64,000 nucleotides of DNA, from assembly GCA_004194705.1 (NCBI GenBank), contig SADC01001345.1:124001-188000 (forward strand), in the 5' to 3' direction. The position numbers and the translations under genes were made by a program. Below are positions 10,481 through 21,700 of this stretch, piece by piece. The notes under the pieces were generated by a model. The model had not been told where the DNA came from and did no database searches. It saw nothing but the letters and a program-made list of their open reading frames with translations. The stretch comes from Ditylenchus dipsaci. Taxonomy: Eukaryota > Nematoda > Chromadorea > Rhabditida > Anguinidae. Positions within the stretch are counted from its first letter, which is position 1, and each line of letters begins with the position of its first letter.

Positions 10481-10998
10481 TATATTTGCGGCAAAAAAGA
10501 GTAAATTTGCGGCAAAAAAAGTATATTTGCGGCAAAAAGCAGATTTGTGGCAAAAAAAATATATTTGCGGCAAAACCAGATTTGCGGCAAAAAAAAGTAA
10601 ATTTGCGGCAAAACCAGATTTGTGGCAAAAAAAATATATTTGCGGCAAAACCAGATTTGCGGCAAAAAAAAGTATATTTGCGGCAAAACCAGATTTGTGG
10701 CAAAAAAAAATATATTTGCGGCAAAACCAGATTTGCGGCAAAAAAAAGTAAATTTGCGGCAAAACCAGATTTGTGGCAAAAAAAAATATATTTGCGGCAA
10801 AACCAGATTTGCGGCAAAAAAAAGTATATTTGCGGCAAAACCAGATTTGTGGCAAAAAAAAATATATTTGCGGCAAAACCAGATTTGCGGCAAAAAAAAG
10901 TATATTTGCGGCAAAACCAGATTTGTGGCAAAAAAAAATATATTTGCGGCAAAACCAGATTTGCGGCAAAAAAAGTATATTTGCGGCAAAAAAAGTAT
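10481..10998. repeat. Minisatellite, alternating TTTGCGGCAAAA half-units
   Basis: About 14 copies of a 37-38-bp unit run head to tail. Each unit is two related halves: a conserved TTTGCGGCAAAACCAGA (17 bp) and a looser TTTGYGGC followed by a run of A and RTATA. The second half alternates between TTTGTGG and TTTGCGG, giving a higher-order period near 74-75 bp. Long open frames run through it on both strands because of the repeat, and I do not regard them as genes. Confidence 0.92.
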
Positions 10999-11059
10999 CG
11001 CCCTTAAAAACTGGAGGGTGGAAATCAAAAAATAAGGTAAAAGCAATCACTTCGTGTTT

Positions 11060-11290
11060 AACACGTCCAGCCCTGGTGCGCTCATCGTACTATACAGGTA
11101 GAGCAGAATGTGCTGAACACGATGCTACTGATCTTCTTCGCTTCGACCCATGACCAACTTGGTGAAAAGGGGTCTTGAAGGTAACAAATTATTTATGCTC
11201 AGAGTCCAGCCAGATACCTACAGGTTCTCAGGTGGGGCGCCATCATTGTCATATTGCACCCAGGCTTATAATGTACTCAAACAACCGCTA
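11060..11290 (-). pseudogene. Possible decayed relative of the 4.1-4.9 kb ORF
   Basis: On the minus strand a fragment reads WTL, then an MGRSE word, in an order like WTLNGAG and AMGRSEVEEAK of the ORF at 4,107-4,888. The DNA words CTTCTTCGCTTCGACCCATGACCA and CTTCTTCCACTTCGGCCCATGGCCA are alike. There is no sustained frame. It is weak evidence, but it would make the 4-kb ORF a member of a repeat family. Confidence 0.25.
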
Positions 11291-12282
11291 GGAATTCAGC
11301 TTTCAAATATTGATATGTAAGTCGCAACACGAATTTCCCATTTTTTTACTGCTTAGAAACTTATCATTTTAACACTGGATTCAGCGTGGTCAATTTGCCT
11401 ATGAAACTACTTTTACAATTTCAGTTGTTAAAGCAAATTTTTTTTATTTGGTTTCAATTTTGATCTCAAAAAGTCAAGCTGAAGTTGAAAATCTCGCATT
11501 TTGGGGATGCCAACACTAGACGTGTTCTGTAATTTTGCATGAGTCAACAAGAAAAATTATTTACCGTATTTTTGTGGCGAAAATTTCCTCTGGTTTGATG
11601 TATTTCCAGACTGATTCTAAACAACTTGAATTCTTGTCGACAAATTTTTACACAAAAATTTTTTAAATGTCTCTCTTAATTTTATTGTTAAACGATAAAA
11701 TATTTATAAAAATTTCAAAAGCCTTCAATTTTTCACTATTTTTCGGTCAGTTAAAAAGTTTTTCGGCCTAATTTGTACTTTGAATGTAAATGCTTTTTAG
11801 TTAAAAGGTAAAAAAATGAAAAAAGGCTACACGGGGTTTTAAAGCTAAACTCTACTAAACCTGCAAAAAAGGTTCTAATCAATGAGCAAAAAAATTAGTC
11901 TTTTTGCCTTCTAGTTATTAGTTAACCACAGACTTAGAATGGGACAGAGAGAGAAAATATTCTCTGCTTGCTGGTCAGACACTCACTCTTTTTAATGCTT
12001 AGCACAACTCTGTTAAATAAAAATGCTGTAAAAGTTAAGGTAGTTAAAGCTTAGCGTTACCAATAATATGTAAAAAGAAATTTGATAATTCTTAAAAAAT
12101 CTAAATGACAATAAACAAGCAAAGAAGTTATAAAAACTATATCGTACAACATTTTGATATTGCCTTATCAGAAATACATTATTCACAACACAATATTAAA
12201 ATTTTTAATTCAGATTGGACAGCATAGGAACTAAAACAAATGAAAGCATGGCTTGAAAACAAACTAATTTTTAAATTTACAG
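11291..12282. other. Non-coding DNA upstream of the first recognised spectraplakin exon
   Basis: I find no exon of the spectraplakin here. The words GATTCAGCGTGGTCAATTTGC near 11,385 resemble part of the inverted-repeat element at 1,820-2,030. The rest is AT-rich and presumably intron, because the gene's N-terminal half must lie further left or outside the window. Confidence 0.45.
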
Positions 12283-12719
12283 ATGTTGTCAATGCCCACT
12301 TGGCCAGTCCCACGCCCATCCACCAGCAAATGAAGAGCACCAGTCAAGCCCTGCAACGGCTGCAAACCTCACTAGCAATTAAACTGGAAGCTGGCAAAAA
12401 AGTGTCTGAAAACAAGAAGGCTTTTGACGACAAATACACAGAAGTGGACCAGAAGCTTGAAAAAGTAGAAGGACAGCTCCAGCAACAGATCAACTCAGAT
12501 TTAGACTTAAAAGTGCTTGAGCAGCAATTAGAACAGTGCAATAACTTGAAGAGTGAGCTGCGGCTGACCAGAACTGGCATCAATAAACTAGAAGATTTGG
12601 GCTCTCGGTTTGTAGGAGGAGGAGGACAGTCTTCCAGGAGATCGGTGCATGAAGCAGGCGCAGACCAAGTTGTTCTTGACCAAATCACCCAACAGCTGTT
12701 TGGAATCAGAAAAAGACAG
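12283..12719 (+). CDS. Spectraplakin exon 1 of this window (spectrin rod)
   Basis: It follows the acceptor TTTAAATTTACAG and opens [19 protein letters not shown]. The peptide is coiled coil-like throughout ([36 protein letters not shown]). The end is unclear. A possible donor follows AAAAAGACAG at 12,719, but another frame ([12 protein letters not shown]) stays rod-like for a further 50 bases, so the exon may run to about 12,780 with frame breaks. The large composite repeat lies in the intron that follows. Confidence 0.75.
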
Positions 12720-15700
12720 GTTGGACATTTTGTTCAAGTTCCGTTGCCTAAATTGTTGAAGGGCGTTGTTGAAGTTTTTATGATCACATCCAAAATATTC
12801 ATTTACATCAGTAAAAACTACACAGCATATAACGCGACTACAAAGAAACTTTTATTTTTTTCTAACTTTTTACTTAGCAAAAAAAACTCACTCATCTTGA
12901 GTCAGATTTTGCCCTTTTTAGACCGAGGGCTGAAAAAAGAAACAAAACAGAGAAGGTCGTTAACTGTGCGTTATTAACTGTGTAATTTCTGGTATAATAT
13001 ACTAGACTAGAGGCGCCGCAGCGGCAAATGCCGCTGTTCATTGCGTGTTCAAAGTGTGTTAAAGCCCAGGCTGGTGGTTCGATGTTTTGGTTTGGTTGGG
13101 GCCCCGTCCAGGTGGTTTGGGCGGGTATTGGTGGTTTGAAGGTGCCCACGTGGTTTGGGCCCGTCCTGGTGATTCGGGCCCGTTATTGGTGGTTTGGGGG
13201 TGCTCACGTGGTTTGGGCTTCATATTCGTGGTTTTGGTGAGGCCACGTGGTTTGGGCCCCGTCCTGGTGGTTGAGGTTTGGTATTGGTGGTTTAGGCCCG
13301 ATATTAGTGATCCGGGTGTGCCCACATGATTTGGCTCCCATATTGGTCGTTTGTGTGAGCCCACTTGTTTCGTTCATCTTCCTGGTGGTTAGATACGATA
13401 TTGATGGTTTGAAACCGATATTCTTGGTTTGGGCCCGATATCAGTGGTTTGAGCACGATATTAGTGGTTCGATTGAACCCACGTGGTTCAGGCTCCGTCT
13501 TGGTGTTTTGGAACCGATATTGCTGGTCTGTGCCCGGTATTGTTGATTTGAGTGAGCCCACGTGATTTGGGTTCCGTCCTGGTAGTTCAAGCTCGATATT
13601 GGTGGTTCCGGTGTGCTTAGCGCCGATATTAATGGATTAGGGGTGTGCACGTTTTTCGGGCCTTATATTACTGGTTTGGCAGCGCCCACGTGGTTTGAGC
13701 CTCATCCTGGTTGTTTCGTCCCGATATTGGTGGTTTGGGTGAACCGACGTGGTTTGGGCCTCGTCCTGGTAGTTTAGAGCCGATATTAGTAATTTGGCTG
13801 TGCCCACGTGGTTTGAGACCACCATTCTGGTGGTCTGGGCCGGTCCCGGTGGTGCGGGTGTGCCCACGTGGTTTCGGCACCATTTTGAGGGCTGGGCCCA
13901 ATCCTGTTGCTACCTTGGTACCCTACTGAGCCACCTACATACCCTACTGGGAATCTACCTACTCTACCTGGCCACCTAGGTACTTTACCAGGCCACCCAG
14001 GTACCCTATCAGGAAACCTACCTACCCTGTCAGACCACTTACCTACCCTACCAGGCCACTAACTACTCTATCAGGACACCTATGTACCTTACCTGGCCAC
14101 CTACATACCTACCAGGCAACATGACTACCCCACCCGGCTACCTAGGTACCCTACCAGGCCACCTAATGCCCTACCGGGCAAGCTACATACCCTACTGGGA
14201 ATCTACCTACCCCACCTGGCCACCTAAGTACCCTACCAGGATACCTACATACTCTACCAGGCCACTTACCTACCCTACCAGGCAACCTACAAACTCTACC
14301 ATGCCACCTACACACCCTGATGACCACCTACATACCCTATACGGCCACCCACAAACCCTACCAGGCAACCTACATGCCCTACTGTGAATCTACCTAGTCC
14401 ACCTGGCCACCTAGGTACCCTATCAGGGCACCTGCATACCCTACCAGGCAACCTACTTACTCTACCAGGCCACCTACCCACCCTAATGACCACCTACATA
14501 CCCTATACGGCCACCTACGTACTCCACCCGGCATCTACCTATCCTACCAGGCCCCTTACCTAGCCACCATGTCACTTACCTACCCTACCAGGCCACTAAC
14601 TACTCTATCAGGCACCTACATACACAAAAGTCTACCTACTAACAATAAACTACACTAACTAATCCTTTCGAGACTAAATAATAATGCATGCTACCACCAG
14701 GATTCGAACCATTTCGCATGCCTTGGTCCCCAAGGAAACTAAAAATTCAATAAAAATACCTTGGTCTCCCCTATGGTTTTTGCAAACTTTCAACTGGCCA
14801 TAACTTTTTTTTCACTCAACCGATCCTAATTTTTGAGAGTTTTTCAAGAAGGAAACCGACCACGCTGCGTCGAATGGTGTCAACAGAATCACGATACGAT
14901 AAGTGGAACAGGCCAAACATTTTTTGTGACCGACGACGACCGACATCGAAAATGGCCATATAGTAAGGGTGAAAATCCACAGTTGACGACGGGAGCAAAA
15001 TCTGACTCAAAATGAGTGGCTGTTCATCCTGAGTCAAGAAAAACCATGACAAATTTTATACTAAAATTATACTCAAACGAGCAAAAGTCGAAAATTAAAT
15101 TTAAAAAAAAGTTTATTTTGAAGCATGTTATATGAGAAGCTCAATATACGAGAAATTTCACAGTTAGCAACAATGGGGCGAGATCTGACTCCGGATGAAT
15201 GAGCGTTTTTGCATGAATGTATTTTTGAAAAACACATACTGACAACCGAGTGATAATGAAAAAACCTATATACCATTTGATAAGGCATCAAAAAAGCTTA
15301 TTTTATTTTAAAAAAATTATGCGGACGGATCCACATTTTAAATTGTAAATTGAAAAAAACAATGTCACAAAAATGCAAAAAAATATTTTAGAAAGACAGA
15401 CATTAAAAAAGTTTGTTTTGAGTCGCTTTTCATATAAAATCAAGATTCGATTAATCAAACTGTTTACCGATCTCTTTGAATTCCAGCTAATTTAAATCCA
15501 TAAATTTAAAGGAAGACGCTGAGCATCAATTGCAAGATCTTATCCAAAAGATAGCTCAAAGTGATGAGCACCTGAGAGGTGGAACACTCAGCATTCAGAC
15601 CTGCACAGATGGCTCTCCTCAGAACACAATCAATTGATGCATCTGCAAAAGGGCAGCATACAAAAATTGGTGGGATTGCAGCCTGCTGACCCACAGAACA

Positions 15701-18700
15701 AGACTGTTCTGGCTATTCTTCATAAAGACTTGGCTGGATATGTCATTCGGAGGAGGGATAAACAGCCTGAGATGGCTGCTCTTCGGATCAAAACCCAGCA
15801 ACTCATAGGTTCTCTGGATGAGGAGACTCAATCTGGTGCCAATAATGCAGTCAGCTCACTCTATTGTCAATTGAACAAGCAGTGGAATGGGCTAGAAGAA
15901 AACACGACCAGCTGGAAAAGTGTGGTATGTATTTTTTTTATCAAAAAACGGTCAGAGAGCCTTGATTGAAATTAAATTTTAGGTCATTTGATAGCTACCT
16001 TGTTACGAGAGTGTTCTTCTATGGACAAATGGTTGGTCGGCAAGACAAAAATGTTGAAAGAAGCCTGTGGATTGTCGGCTGATATGAATATGCTAAACAA
16101 TATGGTGATCTTGCTGCAAATGTTGGAAAATGAGTACAAGGATGAGGAGGCCAAGTGGATTAATGTGAGCTAACAAAATTTTTATAGTCAACAGTTTTAC
16201 ATAGTTAACATATTTTCACAATTAAAAAGTTTCATACATTATAATAATGTAAAAGCAATTATAAATTAAAAATTAACGAAGGTTCACCCATTCAATATTA
16301 ATTGAAGTCTCCAGTGCCATCATTGCCTTTTTGTACGATGCGGCCATCCAAACGTTGGTATCATCTGCGCTGAAACGGTACATCTCTTCTACTGCAGCAA
16401 ACTTTGGGTACTCCGAATTTCGAAGGGCAGATAAGTGGTACGGCCTCGCCCCTGAACAGTTGGAGTATAATCCGGGGTTTGTTGCACTGTCACATCTATC
16501 ATATCTGCAAAAGATTTTAGTTAGACTAACAACTTTATTTCGAATTTATGAAATTTCTTACTCTTCGCATAAACTATCCCCAGTTCGAAATGACGCACTG
16601 CAGCATTAGACGCTTAAGAGACTCCCCGACAAATTACACCATCCCATAAAATAGCACATTTTCAGAGTTATTTTGACAGCTGATTCAAAAATATCCTAAC
16701 ACTCGATTTTAACAATACAAGAAACTGTCTCATTCCTTGTATAAATGAAATTAAACAGATATGAAACAGATGGCAATTAATGTTGGAATGTTTATCAGTG
16801 GACCAAGTGAACGAGCTGCTGATTAATGTTAATTCTCCTCTTTAAAGGATAGAGGGACTGCTTGTTATATTGCTTCTGAATATTAAGGTACCACCCTTGT
16901 ACCACCCAGTGGGTCAAATAGATAAGTAAAATCAAATAGCACTGGCCAAAGAGTTTGGCAGTGCTATTTTGTTTATTTGCTTTGCCTCAATTGTTCTATA
17001 TTGATGCCTGCACCCAGGCGGATTTGAACCTATCACCTAGGCAATGCATATATAAAAGTACGTCCATCTTTAATTTGGGGAAATTGAATTTGAAGCAGAC
17101 TTTTTGGACTTTGTCTTTTGTTTTTCGGACAAGAAGTATCCGTATAAATTATAAAAGATGCAGCAATCTGGCAAAGATTAAAGAATCAAACTACAGACTA
17201 CTACAAAATAATGTTCTAATTAAAAAAGTATCACTGCATAATAGTTAAGTAAAAACTACCGCTTAATTTTTTGATGGATACAGTGGACGCTCGATATAAC
17301 GAACCCACAAAAAGCTTCTTCCTCTTAAACTTTGACACCTTTCCACCTCGGTTTTCATACCTTTACAAGCTTGTTTTGGTTAGTCTCGTCTGAAAAATCA
17401 CAAAATTCCGATGTTGCAGATCGTTTTTTGTAAATAGCAAAATTTTTGCTAAATTTTCACCACTCGATATAACTAAGTCCTATTTTCAAAAGGAGGTTCG
17501 ATGACTGTATTTCTTTAACGAGTTAACTGCAGATTTAGGAAGTCTGAAAAAACAGCTTTCAGTGATATACAAATAAATTTTTGACACTATTTTGAAAACT
17601 ACTCTGGAGTATTTGCACCATTTGTAATCCTAAAAAATTACATGAGCTCACTGTAAGCAAACTACAGGTTAACTGTAGATTTACTATGAAACAATGATCG
17701 AATTTTGATTAATTTTTTGTCGAGTTGTGTTAAAGCCTACCTTTTATCAATTTCAGTTGAACGACACAGCAGGCGAAGTGGTTCGCCTCTCGGACAATGA
17801 TGCTTTTTGTCAACAAGTTGTTTCAAACTACAGATGACCTAAATAGACGTTGGAAAGGGCTTGGCAACTCTATAACACCAAAGAAAAGCTGATTTGCTGA
17901 CTATGAAAGATCTGGCGGCTAACTTTTATGGGCTTCAAAAAGACATCAAACGGGATCTGTTAAACATTGATGAAAAAATTAACAGTTGCACATATGATGG
18001 CAATAGTAGTCAGGAGCAAAGGCTAAGCCGAGTGACCAAGTTGGAGGATGTTGAGAAGAGAATTGAGCAGTTGAAACCCAGTTTTGAACAGTTGGATATC
18101 AAAAGTCACAGATATGCAAGATCTACTCACGAACAACCGTCAATGCAGTCAGAAGTGGCTGAGAAGGTCCAAGGTTCCAAAGAACACCTGGCTAACCTAC
18201 TGCTAAAGATAAATACAATCAAACAATCTGCAACAGTAAGTTCGTTTAAATTAAGATATGCATGTATATGGTGTAAAGAATTCCCCCATTTTGAAAAGGC
18301 GATTTTTTATATATCGTTTTCGAAATTCTATTTTTACAGATCGATTTTTCTCGCTGACAATATTTGTTTAGTGTTACATGTGAAAAACACGATTTTTGCT
18401 TGGTCCCTCCTGTGATTCGGATTTTGGCCATCCAGGGGCCACTTACAGACCGGAACCAAAACCACAGCGGGGATCAAACAAAAATCGTCTTTTTGACATT
18501 TTACAGAAAACAAATATTGTCAGGGAGGAAAATCGAACTGTAAAAACAGAATTTTGAAAAATGACCTGTAAAAAAACTTATGGCTAGGGTTGTCAAGTCG
18601 AGTACTCGAAATCGAGTAATTTCGAGTATTCTTCGAAATTTTTCGAGTTTCTAGTATCGAGTCGAGTCTAGTAATCGAAAATTTCGAGTTTGAAGTATAG

Positions 18701-21700
18701 AATTGAATAATTAAAAATTTGCTCGAAAACCAAATTTTCTTTTTTGTGGCTTCATTATGCCTTACCAACTTCAAATAATTAAATTTTTAACCAAAATTTC
18801 GACAAAAATTCTACTCAAAATCGAATAATTTCGAGTAATGTTCGAAAATTTTCAGGTTTCGAGTATCGAGTCGAGTCGAGTACTCGAAAATTGAGTAATC
18901 AACAACCCTACTTATGGCCTTTTCAAAATGGGGGAATTACTTGTTACACCCTGTATTAAATATTCGTGAGTAAACTGTGAACTAAAAGTGACTATGAATA
19001 AATTGTGTATATTAATTACCTGTGTGTATATATCATTTTTTTAGACAGCATGCATGGAAGAAGATGAAGCCAGCCGTGAATTAGACTCCTTGGGCAGATG
19101 GTTGAAGCAGAAAAATGCAGATCTAGACAATTTCTCCTCCATACCCACAGATATGCAAAAAATAGAAGAGCATTTCACCAAAGACTTTAGTCAACTGCAT
19201 GACGACATTTTGGCCAAAGAAAGTGAAATATTGGTCACTAGGTTATTTTAATATAAATATTTACATTACAGATTTATAATACTTAAATTTTAGTGGAAAA
19301 GTGGCCGAAGTACTAAACAAATCCCCTAACCCAGAACTAAAAAAGAAACTACTACATTTGAACCAACAATGGCCAATTTTACTGAGCGATCTGAAAGAGC
19401 GTCAGCAGCTAGTGGAGAAGACCAAGAAAATATTAGCAGAATTAAGTGGGCTAGAGACTAAGGTGAAAAAGCAATTAGTCGAGACAAAAGAAGAAATGGA
19501 AAATCAAAGCAAGAACACAGACAAAATAGACCTGCAACCAGCTAAAAACAAGTTGGCTGAAGTAGAGTCTGGTATAGAAAGCTGTTTTGGACTGATAGAC
19601 AAGCTGAACAATATAAGTGAATTGGCTGAGAAATGTCAGTTGGACACCAAGAAGTTGAAGCTGAACGCCGAAACTCTGAAACGCCAACATAATAATTTGT
19701 TAGAAGACTGCCATTCTATGAGCGAAATCTGAAATCTAAGGTATCATACAAACATTAAACACCGTATTCTTTCTAATACAGTCAGAACCCGCTATAGGAC
19801 ACCTGGTTTTGGCTAAAAGTAATTCAGTAAATTGGCACCCTCACTATAGTGACACCCCAAGGTCTGTCAGGGTGTCACTATAGTGGGGGTTGACTGTAGA
19901 GTGGCCTAACTGGAAATCGTATTTTTTGGCATTGTATTTTGACCTATTTTTTGAAGACTTCTGAACGAGGTATGGGGGCGGGGGAGTTGTGCCGGTCTAT
20001 TAAAGAGAAAACAGTAGCTCAATTTTTCCCGATAAGTTTTTTTGAGCAGATTTCTCCATGATTTTACCAATTAAAATTTTTTCCACATTTTGAGCATAAT
20101 TGTGCCATATTTATTTAATTTTTTCATTGAACAATTTTTTTAGAATGAGCTACGTAACAAATTCGAGTCCGAAGTTAATGACTTACAACAACTGATTGAC
20201 ACAACCAGGAACACCTTCAAATTGGACAAAAGTGATGATGGGCAAGGCTTCAACGACAAGGAAGCTTTAAAGCAAGGTGAATCAACTATTCTTTCATCAA
20301 ATAATTTCAAGCAAAAGAAACAGCAAGAAAATCGCACAGTTTCCTCTTTTCCTAACTTTTGTCCAAAACAATACAATTCCATTCATTTGCAGGTCTAGCA
20401 GAATTAGAGGCAAAATGGCAGCGAGGCATTCAAGACCTGCAAAACACAGCTGCTAAATTGCGCCAAGTAGTAGATGAGAGTGAAAAGAAGAGATCAAAGA
20501 AGCTATCGAAGAGTTAGAGACCAACTACAATGAACTCAAAGACCTGTTTTATAAAGACATAGAGCTGGCAAACACAGGGAAACTACACTAGAAAACGTAG
20601 CAGACAAAAGCAGGCGCTTGAGTACTGATGTTGGCAAGCTTTGGAGGTACTTTTTTAACATCCAAAGTTTATAGGGTGTTCAAAAATAACGTGCATTTTG
20701 CGAAAAAAAATTTGTGGCCTATTTCCAAAAGCAATACTTTTAACGCTTTCTTCATAATTTTTCAGTAAAAAGTTTCAAAAATCCATAGGACTGGCAGAAA
20801 AAGTTTATCATCTGTAATCTTCCCGGGAATAACACCGATTTCTTCTAAAAAGTGGTTAAATTCTACTTTTTATAATTATTACCCTATAAAAATGCATAGT
20901 CTCTATTAATTTTCGATAAAGGGTTTTTTTAACTTTTTCAAAATCAGGAAAAATGTGATTCGATTTTGAAATTTGGGAGTTCAGCCAAAATTTAAAAATC
21001 AAATCAGTCAAGACCCGCGAGTTACGAAAAATAATTTTCTTCGGGCTAAGATAATACCGTATTTACTCTAATAGTAACCCCCCCCCCTCTAATAGTGACA
21101 CCCCCCCCCTAAACTTTGAGGGTCTGTATTTCGAAGCAAAGTCAATATTTTGCAAAGCTGTTTATTGTATTTTCTTAACTCACATGAGCTCTACCGATCC
21201 CTCTTTTTTCGATTTTGATTGGGCACCCAAAAATATCGAAATAGACCTGAATTGTCCGATTTTCGGTAGGTTGAAAATTAGTGACCCGGGGCTACTATTA
21301 GAGTAAATACGGTAGTTTCCTAAGGCGTGGAATTATAAGAAAGTAATAGGTTAAATATATACGCTAATCTGATTTTATTCAGAAAACTAGTTCACTATCT
21401 TCAATAAGTCGTGATCTGCCAAATCTACAAACCCAAAAAGAAATGTCTACAATTAACTAGTGAACTAGAAGACGCCTCTCAAGCTATAGCCAAATTGACT
21501 GAGGAGTGGAAGGGTCTGCAAGATACTAAAATGGCGACTGTGTCTCAGTCAAGCAGTGCTCAAAGAGATTTGGACAGACTAGCCAGGCAGGTTGACAAAA
21601 GCAGGACGGAGCTCATTCAGAGGACAAGGCTATTTCTTCAACTTTTGATAATATTGAGACAGTGGAAAGGTGGGTTGATCAGATTTTTCAAATTTTTTAT

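Larger units (their letters stand above)
13006..14932. mobile_element. Composite element with two 21-bp satellites, copy 1
   Basis: It starts at ACTAGAGGCGCC and a small palindrome GCGGCAAATGCCGC (13,021-13,034). An array of 21-bp units built on CGATATTGGTGGTTTGGGCCC follows (about 13,060-13,905). Next is a second array of 21-bp units built on TACCCTACCAGGCCACCTACC (about 13,910-14,640), then a unique tail of about 290 bp containing ATAATGCATGCTACCACCAG and GATTCGAACC. Copy 2 at 62,333-63,803 has the same parts in the same order, so the whole is one dispersed element. It sits in a spectraplakin intron. No transposase is seen and long frames through the arrays are repeat artefacts. Confidence 0.85.

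Noticed and set aside
10358..11153. Several long open frames on both strands in the 10.4-11.1 kb array
   Set aside because: They are created by the 37-38-bp tandem unit, read the same few peptides over and over in every frame, and have no start or splice context.
13028..13901. Pro/Trp/Gly-rich open frames at 13.0-13.9 kb
   Set aside because: Same cause: the 21-bp satellite array I inside a dispersed element.
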